A DNA stretch of 64,000 bases from assembly GCF_001623875.1 (NCBI RefSeq), contig NZ_LWAE01000014.1:37227-101226 (forward strand), given 5' to 3'. The notes beneath the pieces are model-generated. The model worked only from the letters and a program-made list of their open reading frames with translations. It was not told where the DNA came from and searched no databases. Positions 8,484 through 17,399 of the stretch are shown here, piece after piece; within the stretch, counting starts at the first letter, position 1, and each line of letters begins with the position of its first letter. Made by a program: the position numbers and the translations under genes. Origin of the DNA: Clostridium magnum DSM 2767. GTDB lineage: Bacteria; Bacillota; Clostridia; Clostridiales; Clostridiaceae.

Positions 8484-11400
8484 ATGTACATTGTATCTTA
8501 CAGCGAAACTTACAATAGAATAATAAAAAGTCTTAATAGTGTAAAGTGGTCACAAAGCTGGTCTATAGATAGATTTTGCATTGATAGTTATATTCGGAGT
8601 AAAGTATTTACCGATGAATTAAAAAAATTAGTAGAAAAAAAAGATTTTACTGCTAATGGATGTGTAAATCTATGTAAACCTCTGCTAGACCAATTAGCTA
8701 TGGATGATTCACCTACAGATTGGCTCAATTATATATATCAATATACATTAAACAAAAATTTTCCTGAAGCTACTACTATAGATTTATCTGACAAATTAGC
8801 AGGCCCTTGTGAGATATACTTAAAAATATTTATCATATTATGTGAAACACAAAAAAAAGCTGCAGATGGAAGCTGGCAAAGTGAATACCCTATAGATTTT
8901 TTGACCTTAGAAGAAGAAAATGAACTTGAACATCCTCAAGAATATAGAAAATTTGTTAAAGCATTTAATGATAATTACACTTATGAAATGATGAAAATAA
9001 ATGGAGAACTGACGGGCTTTACCACTCTAGATCACGTATGTGGAGTACATTATCTTTCTCTCTATTTATCCCGCCAATTAAAAAGTATAGGTATTACAGT
9101 AGACTTAGGAAGGGTTTCTGGTGCTGCTGGCGGTCATGATATAGGAAAATATGGTTGTAAAGGTGCAGAACTTAAAAGAGTTCCTCATTTACACTATTAT
9201 TATACCGATCAATGGTTTAAGAGACATGAAATAAATTATATAAGAAATATAGCTATAAATCATTCTACTTGGGATTTAGAACTTGAGAATCTTTCCTTAG
9301 AATCCTTACTTCTAATTTATTCAGATTTTAGAGTAAAGGATGAAACCCTTAATGGTATAAGACAGATGAAGCTTTTTTCTTTGGAGGATGCCTTTCATGT
9401 AATTTTAGATAAACTTGAGAACGTAGATAGTAAAAAAAATAACCGATATAAAAAGGTCTATTCTAAGTTAAAGGATTTCGAGGATTTTCTTATAAACTTG
9501 GGCATAAACCTAGTACCAAAACACAGATTTACTCTTAAAAAGAAGGAAAAAGAAAACTACACTCTATTACAAGGTAATGATATAGTTCAGAACTTAAAAT
9601 ATCTATCCATAAACCATAATATAAACCTAATGCACCAACTTCGTGACGAATATTCCCTTGAAGATATATTAGACTTAGCTCGAAGTGAAAAAGATTGGAA
9701 AAACCTGAGGGAATATATAAGAATATTCGAGGAGTACTCTACTTATCTTACTCAGCAGCAAAAACTTCAAACCATCAAATTTTTATATGAGAATCTTATT
9801 CATCCAGAGGATGACATAAGAAGACATTGTGCAGAATTAATAGGAAATTTGATTGCCATTTTCGATGAAGAATATAGAAAAGAACTTCCTGAAAATGTTA
9901 CTCCTTTAATTAATTCTATAAATAGCATTGATCTACTAAAAGAATATTTTGAATCAATGCTATCTCCTGGACACAACGTTATACCTTCACACAGATTTAA
10001 TATTGGCTATAGTCTTAGCATTATGATAAACTCTCTATTCCTTACTTGCAGAAACTCCCTAACAAATCACTATAGAGAGTGTATTTTAAATTATTATTCA
10101 GATGAAAAATATAAAAATACGGAATATGACCTTTTTTTACTTGAAACAGCAAAGTTTATACCCTTAAATCCATACGATGATAACTTAGAAGTGATTTTTT
10201 CATATGTTTTTTCTAAATTAAAAGAAGAAAACACTATCCTTAGACTTGAAGCTATAGAAGCATCTTTAGTCTTAATAAATAAGCTGCCATTTTACCATAG
10301 CTTTACAGAAAAATTAAAACTACATTTTATCTCTATAACTACTAAGAGTAAAATTTCTGCGGAAAATCTTTTGCTATTTAAAATTAATACTGCATTAGGC
10401 TTAACTGAAAATATAAATATTTTCAAATACTATTGTGAATTGAGTAAAAGAGCTGTTACTGATATTTTTCTAAGTAATCTAAAAGCGGCTACTGATTGGA
10501 TAATAAAAAGAAACCAGATAGAACTTCTTTTAAGTCATGCCCTGGAAGACCCTCATTCAAATGGACTTCATACTGCTATACATTTTTGTAACTTATTGAA
10601 GGTAAGTGCCATAGAAAGTATACGGAACCTTGCAGGGAAAGCGGTTTTAAAAATTATGCCTAAGCTTACATTTGCAGAAAGAAACGAAGTGGCCGTTGAG
10701 TTACTTAGAGCACTGGAAATCGAGGGAAATAAATTCACAGAGTATATCCCTAGATATGCCGGCCAAGCTATTTTGTGGCTGAAGCCAAGAGAATTAGATG
10801 AGCTTATAGAGGATTGCATAGTAAAAATTAAGAGCTCCAATATAAACTTAAAATCATTAACTCTAAAAACTATTGGTATAACTATATCAACCTATGATTT
10901 ATATAAAACTCGCTTTGAGGAAGGTAAGCAATCATATTATAATAGATTAAATAAAATGCTTGGGATACTATTAAATGGACTTGGAAATTATGAGCCACAA
11001 GTTAAACAATCTGCCTTTAGTGTTATCGGTAAAGATATTTTTGGTACAACTTCTCTTTCTTTAGAGAAAAAAGAAGTCATTTTTAAGCTTATAGCTAAAA
11101 AAGTCCTTACTCTTATAACTACTAATGACAGTCAAGAACTTTTATTTCTAACAAGATCTGCTAGTTTGAATCATATATATAGGTTTATATCAGATTTTAC
11201 CTTTTCTTACGGGGAGATAAATATACCTATACCGGATAAGGTGGCTTTTTTTCCAGGAACCTTTGACCCTTTTTCTTTAAGCCACAAAGAAATAGCAAAG
11301 CATATACGTAACTTGGGCTTTGAAGTATATTTAGCAATTGATGAATTCTCTTGGTCCAAAAAAACTCTTCCAGGTCTTTTAAGAGCAAATTTAGTTAATA

Positions 11401-13343
11401 TATCTATATCTGATGAATTAAACATATATATATACCCAGGTATATTACCTGTAAATATTGCAAATGAAGAAGACTTGAGTATTTTAAGACAGAACTTTCC
11501 AAACTCTGAAGTTTACATAGCTGTAGGAAGCGATGTTGTTATTAATGCCTCAAGCTATAAGCTTCCTAAAACTAAAAATTCTATACATACCTTTTCTCAT
11601 ATAATTTTTGAGAGAGGTAATGATAAAAACTTTGATGCTTCAGTGAAAAGTATTGATGGAGATGTCCTAATATTAACTCTATCCTCCAAATACTCTGATA
11701 TTAGCTCTACCCAAATTAGAAACTATATAGATGAAGACAGGGATATATCTAGTATGGTAGATCCTATGTCTCAGCAATATATATATGAAAATGGTTTTTA
11801 CCAAAGAGAGTCTCAGGATAAGTCTTTAATTACATCGCCATGGCTTGATATAGAAGTGTTAGAAGATTTTAATGATGATATATTTGATAAACTGTGCTCA
11901 TGCACCTCAAAGGTTAATGATTTCTTTAAAAGTAAATTAAAAGAAATAGCCTTGAAACCATCTGCAACAATAGTTATGCTAAAAAACACTAATAACAATC
12001 AGATTTTAGGTTTTTCTATCTTTCATTGGATTCCTTCATCTACATTATATAATGAATTTAAGAATTCCGAAGTATCTCAATACATTCGGGAAAATAGCGT
12101 AGGAAGAATAATACTACTTGATGGAATTTTTATGAAAAATACATATAGATATAAGGAATTTGAACATATACTTCTCACTGAAACTCTATCTCTATGTGTA
12201 TCAAAGGATTATGAATATGCTATATATAAAAACTTTTTTAGTAACAATACCGTTTCCCAAGAAATTTATACTCCATTAAGACTGCATGGTTTCGTCAAAG
12301 TTCCCTTTAGTGATAATACTAATCCTGTTTATGCTGTTAACATGAGCGCTCCTTGCGTATTAAATCTAGATATACAAAACATACTTAAGGAACCTTTTAT
12401 AAGTGATCCAAAGGTAAAACACATAATATCTGTTTCCCGTAAAAAGCTTCAAGAAGCGATAACTAAACTTTACCCTGGAGAACTAATTTTATCTTATGAT
12501 GCAAACTTTGTACATCAATCCATGATAAGAAAGATTTGTAATGAAAATAATGTACCAACAGAAACTTTAGTGCCAAGAACCTTGGGTCCATCAATGTGTG
12601 TACCTTATGGAGATATATTAGACAGATATATAATTCCCAATACTGTTACTAAAGCTCTGCATACAGAAAAACTTTTTAACCCAGATATGAAAAATTTTAG
12701 AATAGGTGAATTCCCTCACTATTTAGACTTAAAAACTCAAGTTAAAATGATTGATTCCTTTAATAGACCTGTAATTTTAGTAGATAATTTACTACACAAA
12801 GGACACAGAATAAGGGCTTTAGATCCTATTTTGAAAAATGAAGATGTAACGGTACAAAAAATAATTGTTGGTGTTCTTTCAGGAAAAGGAAAAGATATAA
12901 TGGATATGCAAAATAGAAATGTAGATAGTATACATTTCATACCAAGACTTAAGTTATGGTTTAATGAAAATGCTCTTTATCCCTTTATAGGTGGAGATGC
13001 TATTTGGCGTGGTTCTTATCCTGAGAGAAATCTTCTTCCATCTATTAACTTAATTTTACCTTATACTTTTCCAACATTTATAAGGAATGCTTCAAAATCC
13101 GCAATATATGAGTTTTCAAAAACATGTATACAAAATTCAATTAACATATTAGAAGTTCTAGAAAATGAGTATCATATTGTTCATGAGAAGAATTTGAATT
13201 TACGATCTCTAGGTCAAGTATTTACTATACCTAGATGTCCAGATATAGGTAAGAACGTTGAGTACAATTTAAATTTAAGTGCATCTAGCTATCTAAAAAA
13301 TGACCTTGAGCTTTTGACAAGGCTAAATCATGCTTTTGAATAG
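8484..13343 (+). CDS. Giant multidomain protein: HD / helical repeats / NadD-like nucleotidyltransferase / PRTase-like
   Basis: 1619-residue cytoplasmic protein with no signal peptide or membrane segment. Domain order: (1) HD-type phosphohydrolase region, about 170-300, with H184, H218-D219 (GGHDIGKYG), H260 and D281 as likely metal ligands. (2) About 400-900, leucine-rich amphipathic helices resembling HEAT/ARM repeats. (3) About 915-1105, nucleotidyltransferase of the NadD/CoaD fold: GTFDPFSLSH (925-934, an HxGH-like site with its first His replaced) and SSTQIRN (1074-1080). (4) About 1115-1300, a possible acetyltransferase-like region, weak. (5) About 1320-1600, ending in a PRTase-like strand-loop, VILVDNLLHKGH (1430-1441). 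Strong AAGGAG ribosome binding site. Followed on the same strand by redox genes. The function of the whole protein is not known to me; domain calls 1 and 3 are the firmest. Confidence 0.85.
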   Translation: MYIVSYSETYNRIIKSLNSVKWSQSWSIDRFCIDSYIRSKVFTDELKKLVEKKDFTANGCVNLCKPLLDQLAMDDSPTDWLNYIYQYTLNKNFPEATTIDLSDKLAGPCEIYLKIFIILCETQKKAADGSWQSEYPIDFLTLEEENELEHPQEYRKFVKAFNDNYTYEMMKINGELTGFTTLDHVCGVHYLSLYLSRQLKSIGITVDLGRVSGAAGGHDIGKYGCKGAELKRVPHLHYYYTDQWFKRHEINYIRNIAINHSTWDLELENLSLESLLLIYSDFRVKDETLNGIRQMKLFSLEDAFHVILDKLENVDSKKNNRYKKVYSKLKDFEDFLINLGINLVPKHRFTLKKKEKENYTLLQGNDIVQNLKYLSINHNINLMHQLRDEYSLEDILDLARSEKDWKNLREYIRIFEEYSTYLTQQQKLQTIKFLYENLIHPEDDIRRHCAELIGNLIAIFDEEYRKELPENVTPLINSINSIDLLKEYFESMLSPGHNVIPSHRFNIGYSLSIMINSLFLTCRNSLTNHYRECILNYYSDEKYKNTEYDLFLLETAKFIPLNPYDDNLEVIFSYVFSKLKEENTILRLEAIEASLVLINKLPFYHSFTEKLKLHFISITTKSKISAENLLLFKINTALGLTENINIFKYYCELSKRAVTDIFLSNLKAATDWIIKRNQIELLLSHALEDPHSNGLHTAIHFCNLLKVSAIESIRNLAGKAVLKIMPKLTFAERNEVAVELLRALEIEGNKFTEYIPRYAGQAILWLKPRELDELIEDCIVKIKSSNINLKSLTLKTIGITISTYDLYKTRFEEGKQSYYNRLNKMLGILLNGLGNYEPQVKQSAFSVIGKDIFGTTSLSLEKKEVIFKLIAKKVLTLITTNDSQELLFLTRSASLNHIYRFISDFTFSYGEINIPIPDKVAFFPGTFDPFSLSHKEIAKHIRNLGFEVYLAIDEFSWSKKTLPGLLRANLVNISISDELNIYIYPGILPVNIANEEDLSILRQNFPNSEVYIAVGSDVVINASSYKLPKTKNSIHTFSHIIFERGNDKNFDASVKSIDGDVLILTLSSKYSDISSTQIRNYIDEDRDISSMVDPMSQQYIYENGFYQRESQDKSLITSPWLDIEVLEDFNDDIFDKLCSCTSKVNDFFKSKLKEIALKPSATIVMLKNTNNNQILGFSIFHWIPSSTLYNEFKNSEVSQYIRENSVGRIILLDGIFMKNTYRYKEFEHILLTETLSLCVSKDYEYAIYKNFFSNNTVSQEIYTPLRLHGFVKVPFSDNTNPVYAVNMSAPCVLNLDIQNILKEPFISDPKVKHIISVSRKKLQEAITKLYPGELILSYDANFVHQSMIRKICNENNVPTETLVPRTLGPSMCVPYGDILDRYIIPNTVTKALHTEKLFNPDMKNFRIGEFPHYLDLKTQVKMIDSFNRPVILVDNLLHKGHRIRALDPILKNEDVTVQKIIVGVLSGKGKDIMDMQNRNVDSIHFIPRLKLWFNENALYPFIGGDAIWRGSYPERNLLPSINLILPYTFPTFIRNASKSAIYEFSKTCIQNSINILEVLENEYHIVHEKNLNLRSLGQVFTIPRCPDIGKNVEYNLNLSASSYLKNDLELLTRLNHAFE

Positions 13344-13355
13344 ACATGCAAACCC

Positions 13356-13583
13356 GAAACTTAACTTATGTTCCGAAATATATTTCCATGTTTCGCCACG
13401 TTAAATATTTTTAATTAATCTAAAGCTCTAATTCTGGAAAAATCTAAGAAGCATAGCTAAACTCGTACCTCAAACATAGCTAAGCTTCTAAGATTTTTCT
13501 AGAATTCTCGCTAAGATTAATAAAAAAATATTTAAATCTAATCTCAACATCGGAAATATACTTCTACACATAAGTTAAGTTTC
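13356..13583. repeat. 228-nt long imperfect hairpin element, copy A
   Basis: Nearly the whole gap between two genes folds on itself. The outer arms GAAACTTAACTTATGT and ACATAAGTTAAGTTTC pair perfectly over 16 nt. Further inward, AAATATTTTTAATTAATCT pairs with a near-perfect partner, then AATTCTGGAAAAATCTAAG with CTTAGATTTTT-like sequence. The tip is TAAACTCGTACCTCAAACA (13458-13476). A second 227-nt copy at 39857-40083 has the same tip and layout, but its stems have different, still complementary sequences. It contains no open reading frame. Confidence 0.85.
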
Positions 13584-13645
13584 TAGATTACATATCATCA
13601 CCAAAATACCTGTTATAATAATTGTTAAGAGAGGAGTACTATTTT

Positions 13646-14920
13646 ATGAATAAAAAGTTGTTTTACTATGAATTACAAAATAAAATTTTAATAGCTAATA
13701 AAAAATATCCTTTTGAGGATGTTTCAGAAGATTTTGCCTCTAGCTACGAAGGTAGTTTATTTGCTCTAAATAGTTTAGATCCTAAAAAATCCAGAAGAAG
13801 TTTCTGTGTTACTAATCCTCAGAACTTATTTATTAAGGAAGAAAACCTAGATTTATTAAAAGACAATAGTACTGAAAATATAAATTTACCTGATTGGGTT
13901 ATGGAACATATTAATAATAGAAATATAACTTCTGTAAATACTTCTTATCCTAGTTGGAAGGAGGTTTTGTCTAGTGGTTTTCCTATAGTTACGAAAGGAA
14001 ATGAGAATTCCAATAAGTGGCATATAACTGTAGTAGGTCTTGGCGATGTGGGTGGAACTTTGATAACCGGACTTCGACTTTTAGGTGGAGATTGTATATC
14101 TAGAATTAATATCTTTGACAAGGATGAAAATAAAATGAAAAGATGGGAGTATGAGTGTAATCAAATTCTTTCTCCTTCCTTTGAACAGAGTTATCCTGTA
14201 GTGGTACCTATAAAAGAAGATGATTTATTTAACTGCGATATGTTTGTATTTTGTGTTTCTGTAGGTGTACCTGAAGTCGGAAAAGAAGATGTGGATGTAA
14301 GACTTGCTCAGTTTCAAGGAAATTCAAAGATAATCAGTTATTATTCTAAACTTTCTAGAATAAATAATTTTAAAGGTATATTTGCGGTAGTTTCCGATCC
14401 TGTAGATTTACTTTGCAAAACTGTTTTTGATGAGAGTAACAAAGATTCCAGTGATACTTATGATTTCAATGGCCTTTCACCAGAGCAAATTAGAGGATAT
14501 GGATTAGGAGTTATGAATGCAAGAGCTAGTTATTATGCCTCTCAAAATAAGGAACATATTCATTTTTTAAAAAATGGTCGGGTATTTGGTCCACATGGTG
14601 AAGGACTAATAGTTGCTGATAGTATAGAGAACTATAATGACGAGATTTCAAATTATCTAACAGATAAAACTAAAAAAGCAAATTTAGAAGTTAGATCTAT
14701 TGGTTTCAAACCTTATGTAGCTCCAGCCTTATCTTCTGGATCATTATCTTTAATATCTACAATTAAAGGTGACTGGCATTATAGTGCTACTTTTTTAGGC
14801 GGTGCTTTTATGGGATGTAGAAACAGATTAACTTCTTCAGGTATAGAACTTGAAACACATAATTTTATTCCTGATAGTCTTTTTAACAATCTTCAAAAAA
14901 CTTATAACAACTTGCTTTAG
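13646..14920 (+). CDS. Lactate/malate dehydrogenase-like NAD-binding protein
   Basis: 424-residue protein with a ~125-residue N-terminal extension of unknown type, then a Rossmann domain (VVGLGDVGG, 131-137 for the glycine loop) and features of the LDH/MDH superfamily: SDPVDLL where LDHs have NPVD, and GPHGEG where they carry the catalytic histidine in GEHGD. The substrate is unknown. The ATG at 13646 is chosen because GAGAGGAG lies 9 nt upstream; a TTG at 13622 would overlap that site. It is longer than ordinary LDH (~310-320). A TATAAT at 13614 suggests its own promoter after hairpin copy A, while its place between the giant gene and the flavoprotein suggests a shared task. Confidence 0.75.
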   Translation: MNKKLFYYELQNKILIANKKYPFEDVSEDFASSYEGSLFALNSLDPKKSRRSFCVTNPQNLFIKEENLDLLKDNSTENINLPDWVMEHINNRNITSVNTSYPSWKEVLSSGFPIVTKGNENSNKWHITVVGLGDVGGTLITGLRLLGGDCISRINIFDKDENKMKRWEYECNQILSPSFEQSYPVVVPIKEDDLFNCDMFVFCVSVGVPEVGKEDVDVRLAQFQGNSKIISYYSKLSRINNFKGIFAVVSDPVDLLCKTVFDESNKDSSDTYDFNGLSPEQIRGYGLGVMNARASYYASQNKEHIHFLKNGRVFGPHGEGLIVADSIENYNDEISNYLTDKTKKANLEVRSIGFKPYVAPALSSGSLSLISTIKGDWHYSATFLGGAFMGCRNRLTSSGIELETHNFIPDSLFNNLQKTYNNLL

Positions 14921-14981
14921 CTTATATTTTTTAGAGAAATAATTTAAGTAGATTATAATTGGGGGTGAGTCTACGGATACT

Positions 14982-16025
14982 TTGTACATTATAGTTCCTA
15001 ATAAATATATCTCAATTCAACTTCAGAAGATGATTGAAAGCTTTATAAGCAACTTTCCTTCCGTTGTATACGTAAAAAACACTAATGAGGTTTATAATTT
15101 AAAAAATAAAAAGATATTATTTGCTATGGAGCTTGGATTTACAGGTTTTGATTTACCAATGCTCAGTTTTTTCGAAGAACATGGCTCGAAAAATGAAGAA
15201 TTTTTTTATGGTTCTATAGCAGCACTTCTTGTTCATAGTAATTCCGAACTAGGTACTAAAGGAGCGGCCCAAGATATTATTTTCCTAGCGAATAATTTAG
15301 GATGTGCTTTTCTGGGTAAACCTTTAGTAGAAGCTACTTCAAATATGAAAAACTTTTTGACTTGGCAAAAGGCTCTCCAAATACCTTTAGAAGACATATG
15401 CTTTGATTTATGTCGTAAGCTTAGCAAGAGACTGTTAGAATATAAAACTTCTCCAAATATAGGTAGTAAAAAGATTACAGTATTATATTCTGCTCCACAT
15501 AAGTTTTCAAATACTTTAGAATTATGGCATATGATATCAAAACATTTAAAGGGCTTTAGCATAAAAGAAATACAGATTGATAACGGAAAAGTATTGGATT
15601 GTAAGGGATGTTCATTTAAGCTATGCTTGCACTATGGTAATCATAATAGTTGTTTCTACGGTGGCGTTATGGTAGATGATGTTCTGCCATCTATTGAAAA
15701 ATCTGACTCAATTGTATGGTTATGTCCTAACTATAATGATGCTATAGCTGCCAACTTAACGGCTACAATAAATAGACTTACTGTTTTATATCATAAAATT
15801 AGTTTCTATAATAAATCTATGTTTGGCGTAATTGTATCTGGAAATTCTGGTAGTGACTCTGTGGCAAAACAGCTTATAGGTGCTTTAAATATAAATAAAG
15901 GCTTTGCACTTCCACCTCATGCATTAATCACTGAAACTGCTAATGATCCCAAGTCTATATTTAAAGTAGAACAGATAGAAAAAAAAGCAGAATTCTTTGC
16001 AAAACATATTATTGAAGGGTTATAA
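14982..16025 (+). CDS. Flavodoxin-fold redox protein (NADPH-dependent FMN reductase-like) with a cysteine cluster
   Basis: 347 residues. The second half (from about 165) looks like an NADPH-dependent FMN reductase or iron-sulfur flavoprotein: KITVLYSAPHKFSNT as a phosphate loop, then a cysteine cluster C-x2-C-x4-C-x8-C (CKGCSFKLC and on) that could bind a cluster, then VWLCPNYNDAI and VIVSGNSGSD. The first half has a comparable strand pattern (ILFAMELGFTGFDLPML, LGTKGAAQDIIFLANNLG) and may be a second, degenerate flavodoxin-like domain. The start is TTG, with GGGGGTGAG unusually far upstream (~13 nt). It lies 61 nt after the LDH-like gene. Confidence 0.7.
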   Translation: MYIIVPNKYISIQLQKMIESFISNFPSVVYVKNTNEVYNLKNKKILFAMELGFTGFDLPMLSFFEEHGSKNEEFFYGSIAALLVHSNSELGTKGAAQDIIFLANNLGCAFLGKPLVEATSNMKNFLTWQKALQIPLEDICFDLCRKLSKRLLEYKTSPNIGSKKITVLYSAPHKFSNTLELWHMISKHLKGFSIKEIQIDNGKVLDCKGCSFKLCLHYGNHNSCFYGGVMVDDVLPSIEKSDSIVWLCPNYNDAIAANLTATINRLTVLYHKISFYNKSMFGVIVSGNSGSDSVAKQLIGALNINKGFALPPHALITETANDPKSIFKVEQIEKKAEFFAKHIIEGL

Positions 16026-16059
16026 TATGAAATGAGATTTAAACAAGTAGGTGATTTAA

Positions 16060-16899
16060 TTGTATAGAAAAGGCGATTTCCATTTACACACAAAAGTTTC
16101 TGATGGAAAGTTATCTCCTAAGGAGCTTGTCAAATTAGCCCAAAAAGAGGGAACAGATATTATAGCAGTTACAGATCATGATACCATAGGCGGCCTAGAT
16201 GAAGCTATTGTGGAAGGCGAGGATATTGGTGTTAAAGTTATACCAGGAATTGAACTATCAACTTTATACGAAGATAAGAGTGTTCACATTCTAGGATATT
16301 TTAAAAATATAGAACAAATTGATTTTAATTTTAAAAAATATTTAAAGGAATTAAATGAATATAGAATTTATAGAGGAGAAAAAATTATAAAAAACTTGGA
16401 TAGCCTTTATAATATAAAGTTGGATTACAAATTAATACTAGAAAAGGCTCAGGGAATTATAGCACGTCCTCATATAGCTAAAGCTATAGTTGATGCTGGA
16501 TATGATTATTCTTGGAACTATATATTTGAAAATCTTATAGGTGACAATAGTCCTGCTTATGTTCCAAATAAGAAATTAGCAACAGAAGATGGGATACAAC
16601 TTTTGCAATCTGTAGGTGCTCTAACTATATTAGCTCATCCAGTTTTTGCACGGAATATAAACCTAGATAAATTATTGAAGTTTCCTTTTCATGGTATAGA
16701 AGCTATTTATCCTGCCAATACCGCTGAGGAAACAGAAAAATTTATAGCCTATGCTAAAAAATATAATAAAATTATTAGTGCAGGCTCCGATTTCCATGGT
16801 GTTACAAAAGATGATTCAAAACATGCATCTACAGTAGGAGAAGTATTTTTAGATGAAAAAGGTATAGAAATATTTTTACATAAGCTTAATGAAATTTAA
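16060..16899 (+). CDS. PHP-domain phosphoesterase (TrpH/YciV-like)
   Basis: 279-residue PHP-superfamily metal hydrolase, related to proteins that act on nucleoside 3',5'-bisphosphates or RNA 5' ends. Metal-binding motifs are complete: DFHLHTKVSDG near the N-terminus, AVTDHDTIGG, the E of PGIELS, an H in ILGYF context, RPHIAKA, LAHPVFA, and GSDFHG near the end. The start is TTG at 16060, with AGTAGGTGA before it. It follows the flavoprotein by 34 nt on the same strand, so it may belong to that transcript. The exact substrate cannot be read from sequence. Confidence 0.85.
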   Translation: MYRKGDFHLHTKVSDGKLSPKELVKLAQKEGTDIIAVTDHDTIGGLDEAIVEGEDIGVKVIPGIELSTLYEDKSVHILGYFKNIEQIDFNFKKYLKELNEYRIYRGEKIIKNLDSLYNIKLDYKLILEKAQGIIARPHIAKAIVDAGYDYSWNYIFENLIGDNSPAYVPNKKLATEDGIQLLQSVGALTILAHPVFARNINLDKLLKFPFHGIEAIYPANTAEETEKFIAYAKKYNKIISAGSDFHGVTKDDSKHASTVGEVFLDEKGIEIFLHKLNEI

Positions 16900-17014
16900 T
16901 CAGAAAGACTATATTAAAATAGATTTTACATAAAACATATTGAGTTTTTAAATAAGAAATGTAAATATGCTTTATTATAATTCTATCCTAACATAGTCTT
17001 TTTCTATTCTTTAA

Positions 17015-17248
17015 TTATTTATCCTCTTCTTTTGTTTCATCTGATTTGCTTTCAACTTTATCATCAGAATATCCCTTATTTTCAGTTTGTGGGTTATTTA
17101 TAATTCCTGCTAACACAAGAATGCCTAAAAAAGAAGTTACTAATTCATTATAGTTATCAGGGATAATATCAAGTCCAATACCCTTCAAAAAGATGGGTAT
17201 AAATGCAGCTATAGAAAGCCATAATCCATAGTTTTTAAATCTATCCAT
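17015..17248 (-). CDS. Small phi-LC3-type holin-like membrane protein
   Basis: 77 residues with two hydrophobic segments (about 8-25 and 36-50), then NNPQTENKGYSDD, matching the NDPTTKGLSDS-type end of phi-LC3 family holins, and an acidic lysine-rich tail. GGGGGAG precedes the ATG. No endolysin or other phage gene is nearby, so it is an isolated chromosomal holin-like protein rather than part of a prophage. Holin activity is untested inference. Confidence 0.7.
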   Translation of the reverse strand: MDRFKNYGLWLSIAAFIPIFLKGIGLDIIPDNYNELVTSFLGILVLAGIINNPQTENKGYSDDKVESKSDETKEEDK

Positions 17249-17310
17249 AATTCTCCCCCCTTACTATTGTTTTATTAAGTATAGGGTTTATTTGTTACTA
17301 TTATTTGAAA

Positions 17311-17349
17311 CAAAAACTAGAGACTTATAAAATAAATCTCTAGTTTTCC
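17311..17349 (-). terminator. Terminator after the M18 aminopeptidase gene
   Basis: Stem AAACTAGAGA / TCTCTAGTTT (17314-17323 and 17337-17346). Read leftward it is followed by TTTTTG. It lies 51 nt past the aminopeptidase stop. Confidence 0.8.
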
Positions 17350-17399
17350 TATATAACTTTCTCCTATAATAATTTTCCATAATATCAATTTTTCTTGAT

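Noticed and set aside
10568..10840. Reverse-strand frame inside the giant gene
   Set aside because: No ribosome binding site, and the codon pattern is that of the antisense of a coding gene; shadow frame.
17015..17248. Prophage lysis module
   Set aside because: Only the holin-like gene is present; no endolysin, integrase, structural genes or attachment sites.
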